41,826 bases of DNA. Source: a virus. The notes under the pieces were generated by a model. It did not search any database. It worked only from the letters and a program-made list of their open reading frames with translations, and was not told the origin of the DNA. Of this stretch, positions 1 through 7,236 are shown piece after piece (the stretch's first letter is position 1; every line of letters starts with the position of its first letter). The DNA is taken from the IMG/VR virus record IMGVR_UViG_3300023215_000703, positions 1 through 41,826 of that record, one strand, 5' to 3'. The position numbers and the translations under genes were made by a program.

Positions 1-1
1 C

Positions 2-29
2 CTTGAAGTTACTCCACCTCACCCCATAT
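2..29 (+). promoter_or_regulatory. sigma-32 heat-shock promoter of host htpG
   Basis: CTTGAA at 2-7 and CCCCATAT at 22-29 are separated by 14 bases. This matches the known sigma-32 pattern (CTTGAA, 13-17 bases, CCCCATnT). It lies 42 bases upstream of a start codon whose peptide is the N-terminus of HtpG, a classic sigma-32 regulon member. Transcription would start near 35 and run toward the phage integrase. Confidence 0.85.
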
Positions 30-71
30 TAAGTGCATAACGCAGACACTTTGCTAATTGGAGATACATAA

Positions 72-152
72 ATGACTGCAGCACAAAAAGAAACATTAGG
101 CTTTCAAACAGAAGTAAAACAACTATTAAACTTAATGATTCATTGCCTCTAG
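72..152 (+). pseudogene. htpG: 5' fragment of host htpG (Hsp90 chaperone), cut by the prophage
   Basis: The reading frame has 26 codons and then TAG. It begins MTAAQKETLGFQTEVKQLL and continues NLMIH. This matches the conserved start of bacterial HtpG (…GFQ-EVKQLL-LMIHSLYSNKEIFLRE…). The match is lost just after MIH, where the phage sequence begins with TGCCTCTAG, so the att core should lie around 130-147. GGAG at 60-63 is the ribosome site. The rest of htpG is expected beyond the right end of the prophage, outside this window. HtpG is an ATP-dependent cytosolic chaperone, and this fragment lacks nearly all of its ATPase domain. Whether the phage restores an alternative htpG start at attR cannot be seen here. 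Confidence 0.85.
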
Positions 153-357
153 TCATCTACCGCTATTTATTTTTATCCCTCTTTAATCCTCTTTATTTCA
201 TCTAAAACAATAACTTAAATGTATAGTTAACACTCCTATCTACGGTTATGCACTGACTTTTAATGCTGTTATTGGTGACTTTTGTGTCCTAACTTGTGTA
301 CCATTTTATTTGTGACTCTATTTTTGGTCACATTTGGTACTCAGAGTCGGAGAGTCA
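125..357. other. left attachment site region (attL) with candidate integrase arm sites
   Basis: The htpG match ends about 147, so the crossover core lies at or just before that point. The next 200 bases carry no gene. They contain the direct repeat CCTCTTTA at 178-185 and 188-195 (10-base pitch), and GTGAC motifs at 275-279 and 312-316. An inverted repeat TGTGAC/GTCACA lies at 311-316 and 327-332, just ahead of int. Such short repeats beside int are typical of arm-type integrase sites or int autoregulation. Assigning them to either role is inference. Confidence 0.5.
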
Positions 358-1557
358 ATGAACATTACAGCAGCCAAACTAAAGAGCTTGAACGGTAAAG
401 AGTATGCCGGTAAGCCTGAAATAACGGACGGCGATAACCTATCGTTAAGGATCTCACCAAAGGGTAAGATCTCATTTCAAATACGCTATCGAATTAATGG
501 TAAGCAGGTTCGATATAAATTAGGAACCTATCCAGCAATGACACTTGCACAAGCACGTACTGAATGTGCGGCGCAAATGGCACTGGTAAATCAAAACTTA
601 GATCCTCGAAATATGGAGGCCGTCAACGCGGTTGAGTCGGAGGTAATAGAAAATCCTACGATCAGAGATTGCATTGATTATTGGTATATAAATTATTGCC
701 TAAAAAAGCGCGATAATCCTGCAGGTATAAAGAGCCGTATGGTGTCATGTATAAATGATACGTGGAGTAATCAATATATTTCACTAATGGATAAAACGCA
801 CTTTACCGCGTTTTTTAAGTCGATGGGTGATGTATCTATTGAGAAAGGCAGAGGTAAAGGCTTTGCTTTTAATGCCATTATAGAGATCAGATCTGTATTT
901 AGGTTTTGCATTCGCCAGGGCTTTATTAGCAACACGCAATTTGAAGCGTTAAGGCCAAGTGATTTTGCAACAGATTATGATTCCCGTGAGCATTATTTAA
1001 CACTAAAAGAGTGCCAGTTAATTTGGGCTAATTTAGATGAAATAAACATGACGGATAGAAACAAAGTGATACTGCGCTGTGCCATGGTGTTTGGTTGTCG
1101 TATAAGTGAGTTATGCAAAGCTAAAAAAGATGATTTTGATTTAGATAACCAACTTTTTACAACTCAAAGAGAAAATACAAAGGGCGCTTTGCATTCTATC
1201 GTTCGGCCAATACCAAGCGAGTTAATTGAGGACTTAAAATATATAAAATCGCAATCGCCATCGTATAGCTATATGTTTCCTAACCGTGGCGGTGATCATC
1301 CTGCTAGCAGCTCAAGCGTGAGCCAAATATCTAAGTCGTGTTATGAGGCGATTGAAGGTGTTGGACCGTTTAGGATGCACGACTTTAGGCGGACTATATC
1401 AACGCACTTAACGGATGCGGGATGCCCTTTGCAATTCACGGAGAAGTTGCTAGGGCATAAGATGAAAGGCGTATTGGCGATATACAATAAATCGCCAATG
1501 CTCGAAGGCTTAACGGAGTGGATTAACCGTTGGGTTCTCATGCTGAAAGGCGGTTAG
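358..1557 (+). CDS. int: tyrosine-type phage integrase
   Basis: The 399-residue protein is a P4/DUF4102-type tyrosine recombinase that integrates and excises the prophage. An N-terminal arm-binding domain (about 1-85) is followed by a SAM-like core-binding domain and a C-terminal catalytic domain. Visible catalytic residues are R248 in GCRISEL, H341 and R344 in HDFRR, H367 in LLGHK, and the nucleophile Y376. The ATG at 358 is preferred over an upstream in-frame TTG at 334 because GGAG lies 5 bases before it. The gene is convergent with the excisionase-like gene and their 3' ends overlap by 20 bases. It also lies 206 bases downstream of the htpG fragment and in the same direction. I see no terminator in between, so the heat-shock promoter could transcribe it. 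Confidence 0.95.
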   Translation: MNITAAKLKSLNGKEYAGKPEITDGDNLSLRISPKGKISFQIRYRINGKQVRYKLGTYPAMTLAQARTECAAQMALVNQNLDPRNMEAVNAVESEVIENPTIRDCIDYWYINYCLKKRDNPAGIKSRMVSCINDTWSNQYISLMDKTHFTAFFKSMGDVSIEKGRGKGFAFNAIIEIRSVFRFCIRQGFISNTQFEALRPSDFATDYDSREHYLTLKECQLIWANLDEINMTDRNKVILRCAMVFGCRISELCKAKKDDFDLDNQLFTTQRENTKGALHSIVRPIPSELIEDLKYIKSQSPSYSYMFPNRGGDHPASSSSVSQISKSCYEAIEGVGPFRMHDFRRTISTHLTDAGCPLQFTEKLLGHKMKGVLAIYNKSPMLEGLTEWINRWVLMLKGG

Positions 1558-1741
1558 CTTGATCCCTAAGCGCTTCGCAATGCTGATCAACTACTTGAGC
1601 ATCCCAGCGCTTAGGCTTTCCAACAATTGTAGCCGGCGGGAATTTACCCTCTTTTTCCCATTCCAAAATAGTATTTGGTCTTACGCCGAACAGGGCGGCT
1701 ACGTCTTTTGTTGCTAAGTATCTGCTTGTTGGTAAACTCAT
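1538..1741 (-). CDS. AlpA/excisionase-like winged-helix regulator
   Basis: This 67-residue protein has the helix-turn-helix pattern of AlpA and phage excisionases (ATKDVAALFGV…W…KFP). It probably bends att DNA to direct excision, or regulates int. The ATG at 1741 overlaps the stop of the upstream gene as ATGA and has GGGAG 8 bases upstream, so it is chosen over an upstream in-frame ATG at 1756. It is the last gene of the leftward early operon and its end runs into the opposing end of int. That is the usual place for xis. The family is well supported. The xis role is inferred from position, since a second AlpA-like gene lies at 10431-10640. Confidence 0.75.
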   Translation of the reverse strand: MSLPTSRYLATKDVAALFGVRPNTILEWEKEGKFPPATIVGKPKRWDAQVVDQHCEALRDQANRLSA

Positions 1742-2019
1742 AAATTTTTCTCCCATGCTGCGTAGACACTTTCAATGTGAGGGTGAGTAATAGCTGCTGA
1801 CGCTTTGATTAACTCATTTTTAAAGCCTTCTGCACTCATATTCTTGATTGTAATTAATCTCTCTGGACTGATTACTACGGGGCAAACTAATGAATCTAAA
1901 TAGTCCTCGCCATCCCCTCTATATAGCCAGCATTCTTCCTTATTAAACCGCTTAAATTTAAGTATTTTTAATTCGTCTCTTTCTTTCTCAACTTTTCGGT
2001 AGGAATACCAAATTTTCAT
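1738..2019 (-). CDS. hypothetical phage protein, 93 aa
   Basis: I recognise no family. The protein has 93 residues, is basic at the N-terminus (MKIWYSYRKVEKERDELK) and looks soluble. Its start overlaps the end of the preceding gene by 32 bases and its stop overlaps the next start as ATGA. It is therefore translated as part of the leftward operon and probably coupled to the excisionase-like gene. Confidence 0.6.
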   Translation of the reverse strand: MKIWYSYRKVEKERDELKILKFKRFNKEECWLYRGDGEDYLDSLVCPVVISPERLITIKNMSAEGFKNELIKASAAITHPHIESVYAAWEKNL

Positions 2020-2464
2020 TTTGAGAAATTAGTGATTGAATTTTTTTTGCTGCTTCGTTTGCTAGCTCGAATATGTCAAATTCTGAACTGCCTTCCCTGC
2101 CTTGCTCATCTTCGCCTAGAACTTCTATAACTCCTGTTTCTATTTGTTCAGGCTCTGATACCGCAAGCTCACTCAAGGCCCAACCTCTTTCATAATTTTT
2201 CAAACGCGAGCTTTCTTTGCTTGCGATTTCAATGCGTGGTTTCAATAGCGCCTTGTTTGCTTTTCCTATAGTGCTATCAGTTAGATCTAGGCCTTTAAAT
2301 GCTTTGGTTTTGTTGTGTTCTTCTTTGATTATTTGGTTACGCTCGAAGTCGCGCATTTCAATTACTTCATCAAAGTGTTTTTCACAGGCAAAAGCGCCGC
2401 GATATTCGTAAGCCTCATTAGCTCTTAGCTTTGCATTGCATTTTCGGCATTTGTAATTGCTCAT
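1988..2464 (-). CDS. small zinc-ribbon phage protein
   Basis: The 158-residue protein opens with CRKCN (C6, C9) and a later C27/H30 pair (ACEKH), a plausible four-ligand zinc site of LIM or zinc-ribbon type. A charged helical region with several Lys/Glu stretches follows. No enzyme motif is seen. It is probably a nucleic-acid- or protein-binding accessory factor of the leftward operon. Its function is unknown. Confidence 0.6.
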   Translation of the reverse strand: MSNYKCRKCNAKLRANEAYEYRGAFACEKHFDEVIEMRDFERNQIIKEEHNKTKAFKGLDLTDSTIGKANKALLKPRIEIASKESSRLKNYERGWALSELAVSEPEQIETGVIEVLGEDEQGREGSSEFDIFELANEAAKKIQSLISQNENLVFLPKS

Positions 2465-2471
2465 AAACCAC

Positions 2472-2675
2472 CTACAAATTATATAATTGATAAACTGCTG
2501 CGGCAGCTACCGTTGTTACAGCTAAAAACTTTACAGCACTATGAAGCTTACTTACGCGGGCTACAGCTATCACCTTGCCGTCTTGCGATGCGGCAAATGC
2601 TGCGCCACTTGCGCTAAAGCCTTTGTATTTCCCTTTGGTGCCATTTTCAAAAATGACTGTGTAATTTTTTTTCAT
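2472..2675 (-). CDS. small protein with C-terminal membrane segment
   Basis: The 67-residue protein has a polar N-terminal half with a Gly-rich patch. The last 20 residues are hydrophobic and Ala/Val-rich, ending in QLYNL, and are probably one transmembrane helix with the N-terminus cytoplasmic. It lies between two genes of the leftward operon with short gaps. I do not recognise a family. Small inner-membrane proteins from early operons often act on the host or on competing phages, but nothing here proves that. Confidence 0.55.
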   Translation of the reverse strand: MKKNYTVIFENGTKGKYKGFSASGAAFAASQDGKVIAVARVSKLHSAVKFLAVTTVAAAAVYQLYNL

Positions 2676-2682
2676 AAATCAC

Positions 2683-3099
2683 CTACGCTAACTTTTTGGC
2701 ATAATCAGGGTTCATAGCTCTATAACATGCCGACTTCATACAGCCTTTGGCGTTGTTAAAGCGCTTGTTTAGATCTTCGCGTGTGTCGGGTACTTCGCAT
2801 TCGAAAGTGTCTAAATTAACGCCGTTGTAGAAGTGCCACTTTAGGCGCGGGTTATTTGCACACACATCATTTGCGTAAATCTCTACGTGGTAACCTGCAC
2901 AACGTTCGGGTATGCAACTTGCCGCATCTTTTAATAGGTCGGCTAAGTAACCTTTATGCGACACATTAGGTTTACCGTTTTGAAGTAGAGCCCAGGCGAA
3001 CGAATAAACGTATTCGTTTAAATCCATTTCACCGCCTTTTTGCTCTTTTAATTTAAAGCCATGCTGTAACGCTAGGGCTTTGATTTTTGCATTGTTCAT
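2683..3099 (-). CDS. hypothetical phage protein, 138 aa
   Basis: I recognise no family. The protein is soluble with about six cysteines spread through the middle and end (CIPERC, VC, ECEV, GCMKSAC), which may bind metal. Its start overlaps the stop of the ASCH gene as ATGA, so the two are translationally coupled. Confidence 0.55.
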   Translation of the reverse strand: MNNAKIKALALQHGFKLKEQKGGEMDLNEYVYSFAWALLQNGKPNVSHKGYLADLLKDAASCIPERCAGYHVEIYANDVCANNPRLKWHFYNGVNLDTFECEVPDTREDLNKRFNNAKGCMKSACYRAMNPDYAKKLA

Positions 3100-3743
3100 G
3101 CTGTCACCTCGTCAACGTTCTTGTGTATAACTTCAAACTCAATTACCCATACCCATGGGTTTTTGCACCAATTGCCGTACAATTCATCCCATAAATCCAT
3201 AAATGAGATGTAGTAGGGCATTACTAAAGAGCTTGGTCTTGCGGGGTAAACGCCTTCATTCATTGCTTGCTCATCGGTAATAGCTTTAACTCTTTCGCAA
3301 CGAACGTCAGTTACGCGCAAGGTTAATCGGCTTGCCTTTCTAGGCATATGAATAGATGGTTTCCATTTAACTTCGTCTAATTCTTCTGCGCCCTTATATA
3401 CAGCCCATTCTTTTTGTATGTAATATTCATCGCCGCAACCTTGATCAACAAATAACGTTCTATCTGCTGGATGCTCTGCATCTGCTTCATCAAGACGGCC
3501 CAAGCAAAATGTTTCACGAACCCAAATAAGATCACCTGCTCTGCATGGCCCCTTGAAGTGTGTAAAAATTTTAGTTTGAGGGTTGCCGTTAATGTCTTTT
3601 CCATAATTAAAATCGCCTACAATAAAGTTGCCAGAATCATCTAACCCTGGACTTCCTTTAATTGGCCTGCGGGTCGTAGTTTTACGCCCGTCCATTAGCG
3701 CCTTAACCATTTGCTGATTAAATATCATTGGTATGGTTTTCAT
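3096..3743 (-). CDS. ASCH-domain (PUA-like) phage protein
   Basis: The 215-residue protein begins with the typical phage ASCH signature, MIFNQQMV-ALMDGRKT-TRRP. It continues through GDLIWVRETF, then a P-I-MPRKASRLTLRVTDVRCERV stretch split over residues 130-160, and ends WVWVIEFEV. ASCH folds resemble PUA domains and are thought to bind RNA or modified nucleosides. In phages the role is not established. The gene sits upstream of an unknown gene with an ATGA overlap and downstream of a DNA methyltransferase, so a part in nucleic-acid modification or recognition is possible. Family confidence is high and function open. Confidence 0.8.
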   Translation of the reverse strand: MKTIPMIFNQQMVKALMDGRKTTTRRPIKGSPGLDDSGNFIVGDFNYGKDINGNPQTKIFTHFKGPCRAGDLIWVRETFCLGRLDEADAEHPADRTLFVDQGCGDEYYIQKEWAVYKGAEELDEVKWKPSIHMPRKASRLTLRVTDVRCERVKAITDEQAMNEGVYPARPSSLVMPYYISFMDLWDELYGNWCKNPWVWVIEFEVIHKNVDEVTA

Positions 3744-3976
3744 TGGGTGTCACCTTTTATTGCAACCCTAACTTTATGTTCACACTTGGTATTGCCATGT
3801 GCGCCACAACCGCCTTTTAACTTATGCTTTCCGCAAAGTGCTATTGCTTTTCCCGCCTTACCAACAACACCATTTACAGCGCACTGGTAAACAATTTTGC
3901 CGCTCATATTAATTGCTCCTGACTCTTGATTTAGCGCATACCAGGTATGCGCTCTGCGTTTAGTGCGTGGTTTCAT
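3740..3976 (-). CDS. small Cys/His-rich hypothetical protein
   Basis: The 78-residue protein is basic (pRTKRRAH near the start), with C32, C48, C57 and C64 and nearby His residues, suggesting a zinc-bound or nucleic-acid-binding fold. Its ATG overlaps the methyltransferase stop as TAATG, and its own stop overlaps the ASCH start as ATGA. It is thus tightly coupled on both sides. Family and function are not recognised. Confidence 0.5.
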   Translation of the reverse strand: MKPRTKRRAHTWYALNQESGAINMSGKIVYQCAVNGVVGKAGKAIALCGKHKLKGGCGAHGNTKCEHKVRVAIKGDTQ

Positions 3977-4608
3977 TAGGCTGCTTTTGCCTTTTTATTA
4001 AGCTTGCCTACTTCATTGCCCCAAACCGACCAGCCTTTAACTCGCTTACGAGAAAATAGCTCGATGCGTGGCACATCACCGGCCAATTCAACACACGCCT
4101 CTCTAAACTCATTTGGCTTTTCGCTGTGTTGGCCGATAGGGTAGGCGCCAGAAAACACGCCTCGGCCTAGTATTTCGTCTAGGCTTTCGGTGTCATAGTT
4201 ACCTACTGCGCGCACTGAGCGGCTTGCTACTTTCGGTTTACCCTTGACTGCGATAATGGCCGACTCGCTACCGGCGCGGGTCCAAAATCCCATGCCGAAC
4301 AGCGGGTTATTGTTTATGGTTAGCTTGTTCCAAACAAAACCATTCATATTTTTAAGAGTAAAACCCCATGCTTTCACAACGTCCAGGGCTTCTTGCGGCA
4401 TTGAGCCCACGTACCACATAACCAATATGCAATCGTCCGCTGCAATATCATCAATAGGCATAGCTTTTATCTCGTCTACGCTCATGGTTGACTTGTAGTG
4501 GTGTGCTGCGCCGCTTTTCATGCTGCCGCCAGTTTTTTTGTTGCTAAACTGCCAAGCTGGATCTGAGTAAATAAGGTTAAATTTTTTGCCGTTAAATTGT
4601 TCAAACAT
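3976..4608 (-). CDS. MT-A70-type adenine DNA methyltransferase
   Basis: The 210-residue protein belongs to the MT-A70 class of N6-adenine methyltransferases. The catalytic tetrapeptide, usually DPPW, reads DPAW here (16-19, in LIYSDPAWQF). The SAM-binding side is represented by HSEKPNEFRE (161-170) and RIELFSR (181-187), as in phage members of the family. It would methylate adenines in phage DNA, perhaps to protect it from host restriction. It lies 2 bases downstream of a gene for an HTH plus nuclease-like protein. The change from P to A is unusual but the fold-defining residues remain, so activity is plausible rather than certain. Confidence 0.85.
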   Translation of the reverse strand: MFEQFNGKKFNLIYSDPAWQFSNKKTGGSMKSGAAHHYKSTMSVDEIKAMPIDDIAADDCILVMWYVGSMPQEALDVVKAWGFTLKNMNGFVWNKLTINNNPLFGMGFWTRAGSESAIIAVKGKPKVASRSVRAVGNYDTESLDEILGRGVFSGAYPIGQHSEKPNEFREACVELAGDVPRIELFSRKRVKGWSVWGNEVGKLNKKAKAA

Positions 4609-4610
4609 GA

Positions 4611-5177
4611 TTAACTCGCTTTCTTCATTAGGCTAAAGAAGTCAAAAAGCTCACTTTCTTTAACTTCGTAATCTGCCCATTTGCTTTTAAGGCTTTCAGG
4701 GATAGAAATTGACGATGAATTTGTTGCTATTTCTTTTGGTATAAGAAATACATGCCTTACACTTTTGTCTTTTTCTAATGCGTACAATACAAAGTGATCA
4801 GCTACGTCTTTTTGCTTACTGATACAATAAGCCCACCTAGCTGAGTGGCTTTTACCTTTGCTATTTCTGTAAGCGCCCTGAATTATTGACGCCTTTATAT
4901 CGATGGTTTCATTACCGACACTAAAATCAACGGTTGACTGCCACTGCTCATCGTTATTATCCACAGCAAAAGGAACCGCCTTTTTAAACATTTGTTCTGC
5001 GTGAACAGCTAGCCTGTCAGTAACAGAGCCATAGCGCGCCTTATCGCCACATACAGGAACGTTAGCTCGTTTAAGTATTCGGTATACTTGCTGCCAAGCT
5101 ATGCCAGTTTCCTCGCCAACCAGCTTTAGATTTTTAAGCCTTGAGTAGCTTTCAATGCAAATTTTAGTGTCGCTCAT
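4611..5177 (-). CDS. HTH plus PD-(D/E)xK-like nuclease, putative
   Basis: The 188-residue protein has an N-terminal helix-turn-helix (about 17-40, EETGIAWQQVYRILKRANV). Its core looks like a restriction-endonuclease fold: D84 in TVDFSV, the D-x-K motif D93-I-K95, then a strand-helix region with WAYCISKQ. This spacing fits the PD-(D/E)xK superfamily, but the match is by eye. It lies directly upstream of the MT-A70 methyltransferase with 2 bases between stop and start. The pair could be a small restriction-modification-like unit or a phage nuclease with an unrelated neighbour. It could also be an HTH protein without nuclease activity. Confidence 0.5.
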   Translation of the reverse strand: MSDTKICIESYSRLKNLKLVGEETGIAWQQVYRILKRANVPVCGDKARYGSVTDRLAVHAEQMFKKAVPFAVDNNDEQWQSTVDFSVGNETIDIKASIIQGAYRNSKGKSHSARWAYCISKQKDVADHFVLYALEKDKSVRHVFLIPKEIATNSSSISIPESLKSKWADYEVKESELFDFFSLMKKAS

Positions 5178-5204
5178 GATTTCACCTTTTAAGTTATACG
5201 TTTC

Positions 5205-5825
5205 CTAGAACGGAATATCGTCCATTTCAAAGTCATCACCTGGCTCCATAGGGTTAGATGCGCCACCGCTCATGTATTGACTATTACTAACGCCTTGCTT
5301 CTGCTTTGGAGCAAAACCACCTTGTTGCTGGCTGTTTTGGCCTTGGTTATTGCCCTGGTAATTATTATTACTATTGCCGTAAGAATTATTACCCTGGTTA
5401 TTTTGCTGGCCTTGGTTGTTTTGACCGTAACCACCTTGCTGCTGCGCACCTTGCGTGTTGTTAGCTTGGCCTTGCTGTCTTTGCCCAAGCATTTGCATTT
5501 GGCCTGTAAAGCCATCAACAACAATCTCTGTGGTGTATTTTTCTTGGCCTTGTTGGTCGGTCCACTTGCGAGTTTGCAGTTTACCCTCAACGTAAATTTG
5601 TGAGCCTTTGCGGCAGTATTCACCAACAATTTCTGCTAATTTCCCGAAGAAAATAACGCGGTGCCATTCGGTTTTTTCTACCATTTGGCCTGTGTTTTTA
5701 TCTTTGTAGCTTTCGCTAGTCGCAAGGCTAATTTTTGCTACTGGATTGCCGTTAGGCATGTAGCGCACATCAGGATCTTCGCCTAAATTGCCTACTAAAA
5801 TTACTTTGTTTACTCCGCGTGCCAT
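5205..5825 (-). CDS. ssb: single-stranded DNA-binding protein
   Basis: The 206-residue protein has a complete OB fold (about 1-110, [15 protein letters not shown]…) with the usual SSB sequence. A long Gln/Asn/Gly-rich flexible linker follows, then the acidic tip MDDIPF that recruits partner proteins. It coats single-stranded DNA during phage replication and recombination. ATG 5825 is chosen over GTG 5831 because GGAG lies about 8 bases before it. The gene lies in the same operon as the Rad52-type annealase, with which phage SSBs commonly work. The low-complexity linker is longer than the one in E. coli SSB. Confidence 0.97.
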   Translation of the reverse strand: MARGVNKVILVGNLGEDPDVRYMPNGNPVAKISLATSESYKDKNTGQMVEKTEWHRVIFFGKLAEIVGEYCRKGSQIYVEGKLQTRKWTDQQGQEKYTTEIVVDGFTGQMQMLGQRQQGQANNTQGAQQQGGYGQNNQGQQNNQGNNSYGNSNNNYQGNNQGQNSQQQGGFAPKQKQGVSNSQYMSGGASNPMEPGDDFEMDDIPF

Positions 5826-5831
5826 AGTCAC

Positions 5832-5878
5832 AACTCCGTATAAATTGGCCCTTATCTCAGGGCCAGTTAAAATAAGGC
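5832..5878 (-). other. palindrome between DUF2303 gene and ssb
   Basis: The minus strand reads GGCCCT, six bases, then AGGGCC, a perfect 6-bp hairpin directly ahead of the ssb ribosome site. No U-run follows, so it is not a standard terminator. It could slow RNA decay or modulate ssb translation. Confidence 0.35.
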
Positions 5879-6688
5879 TTATATTGTTCCAATGAACGTT
5901 TTAAGCTGATTTTCTTTAAACCCATTGACGATTAAATCTTTAAATTCATTCGCCATTTCTTCTTTTTTAGATTCGAGCTTGATAGCTCTTAAAGATATTT
6001 TTGGTTTATCCTCGCTAGTGATAATCGACAACCTCAATTGGAAGGTTGTTTCTTTTAGCCCTTGATATGGAACACAGGTAAAGTAAATAAAGCTTGGTAG
6101 AGCATCGCTGTTTTTAGCTTCTACGCTGTCCAGCGCACTTGCTTGGTAGCCAAAATCATCAACTTTTGAGTTAACACTTCTTGCTGCTTCGATTGTTAAA
6201 TCACGCATTTTTTTACTTGCTTGTGCCGGTGACATATCCACACCTTCTGAGCTAGAAACAACCATGTGATCCGCCCAATCTTCAATAAACTCGCTTGCAT
6301 CTTTTTGACTAAGCTTTGCACCGGCCACGCCAAGTAAAGCGCGATATGCTTCGGTTCTTTTTAGGCTTAAATGTGCTTTGTGGTTTTGGTGGCCTGGACC
6401 ATCGTTATCACCTAGATCAAAAACTAGCTCTGCGCTCATGCCTTCTTGGTCGATAAAGCATTTTGCATTTTCATTGTCGTATTCCTGCGCGTAATCAAAG
6501 AAATCAGTTGGCAAGAGTGTTTTAAACGAAAGGCGGTAAGCTGACCTGAAAGGCATGTAGCTTTCTAAATTTTTAAGATCAAAGCTGCTTGGAATAGCTG
6601 CGACAGGGGTTTTAGTTCCCTTTAATTGCTCAACCAAAGCAGGAATATTTGCCGACTCTTGGATTTGTTGGATTGCTGATTTTTCCAT
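5879..6688 (-). CDS. DUF2303 (YfdQ-like) phage protein
   Basis: The 269-residue protein matches the general pattern of DUF2303 family members found in phage early operons beside recombination genes. The features seen are FRSAYRLSF, then [17 protein letters not shown] about one third in, and FTCVPYQGL near residue 205. No catalytic motif is known for this family. It lies two genes downstream of the annealase block and just upstream of ssb, so a role in recombination or DNA takeover is likely but unproven. Confidence 0.7.
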   Translation of the reverse strand: MEKSAIQQIQESANIPALVEQLKGTKTPVAAIPSSFDLKNLESYMPFRSAYRLSFKTLLPTDFFDYAQEYDNENAKCFIDQEGMSAELVFDLGDNDGPGHQNHKAHLSLKRTEAYRALLGVAGAKLSQKDASEFIEDWADHMVVSSSEGVDMSPAQASKKMRDLTIEAARSVNSKVDDFGYQASALDSVEAKNSDALPSFIYFTCVPYQGLKETTFQLRLSIITSEDKPKISLRAIKLESKKEEMANEFKDLIVNGFKENQLKTFIGTI

Positions 6689-6733
6689 TATTTTATTTAC
6701 CTTATGGTTAGTTTTAAAAGTTAGTTAAAGGGC

Positions 6734-6766
6734 CAGTTAGTTAGAAACTAAGTTAAACTGGCCTGT
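6734..6766 (-). other. inverted repeat over the 3' end of the 115-aa gene
   Basis: GGCCAGTT and AACTGGCC flank the last codons and stop of the gene at 6737-7084. They can form a stem around its terminal codons. No U-run follows. It may protect the mRNA end or reduce read-through into the DUF2303 gene. Confidence 0.3.
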
Positions 6767-7084
6767 GTATTCTTCTTTAGGCTGCTCAATAGTAAGTACG
6801 CCTCCTTTACCAACGTAAAATGGTGTTTCATTCGTTGCCGTTTCAGCTTTGGCACCGCGCTTAGTTAGCGCCGTAAAAGATACTTTGCTAGAAACGATTA
6901 CTTGGTTGTTCTCGCCAACTTGTTGTAGTGAAAGCTCAATATTCACTTTGCCTTTGCGATTTTTGCCGCCATGAATAACTTGGCCTAAAGCTACCTCGCT
7001 AAGCATGTGTTGTAGCTTTGCTTTAAAAGCGCCAGCTTCAAGCTCAGAAAAGAACGCATCTACATCAGTTTTGTTTTGTGACAT
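6737..7084 (-). CDS. conserved hypothetical phage protein, 115 aa
   Basis: The protein is 115 residues, starting MSQNKTDVDAFFSELEAGAF, with a mixed beta region in the middle (KVNIELSLQQVG…IVSSKVSF). Similar small proteins occur next to DUF2303 genes in other prophages as far as I recall, always without known function. AAGG upstream supports the ATG at 7084. No membrane or signal sequence is visible. Confidence 0.6.
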   Translation of the reverse strand: MSQNKTDVDAFFSELEAGAFKAKLQHMLSEVALGQVIHGGKNRKGKVNIELSLQQVGENNQVIVSSKVSFTALTKRGAKAETATNETPFYVGKGGVLTIEQPKEEYTGQFNLVSN

Positions 7085-7093
7085 TTTTCTACC

Positions 7094-7234
7094 TTACTTA
7101 GTTGTTAATAAAACGATGATGGCAACCACTAGAACGCGAACGCTGTTAACCGCTACCATCTTTAAAAAGTCTCGGCGCTGCTGCTTTGCAATAGCGCTTG
7201 AGCTGTTACCTTTGATTGCCATGTAATCGTGCAT
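7094..7234 (-). CDS. small membrane protein, 46 aa
   Basis: The reading frame starts two bases after the stop of the upstream gene (TAA-AC-ATG). It encodes 46 residues: MHDYMAIKGNS…, a basic KQQRRDF stretch, then one hydrophobic helix (VLVVAIIVLLTT) at the C-terminus. The tight spacing and the AAGG site for the next gene just after its stop argue that it is real. The positive-inside rule places the N-terminus in the cytoplasm. Family unknown. Confidence 0.5.
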   Translation of the reverse strand: MHDYMAIKGNSSSAIAKQQRRDFLKMVAVNSVRVLVVAIIVLLTTK

Positions 7235-7236
7235 GT

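Noticed and set aside
311-332. CRP site before int
   Set aside because: TGTGA and TCACA are separated by 12 bases instead of the required 6.
334-357. TTG start extending the integrase by 8 residues
   Set aside because: ATG 358 has GGAG at a 5-base gap and gives the normal family N-terminus.
5277-5603. Hydrophobic open frame on the plus strand opposite ssb
   Set aside because: It is the mirror of the Gln/Asn-rich SSB linker codons and has no ribosome site or family likeness.
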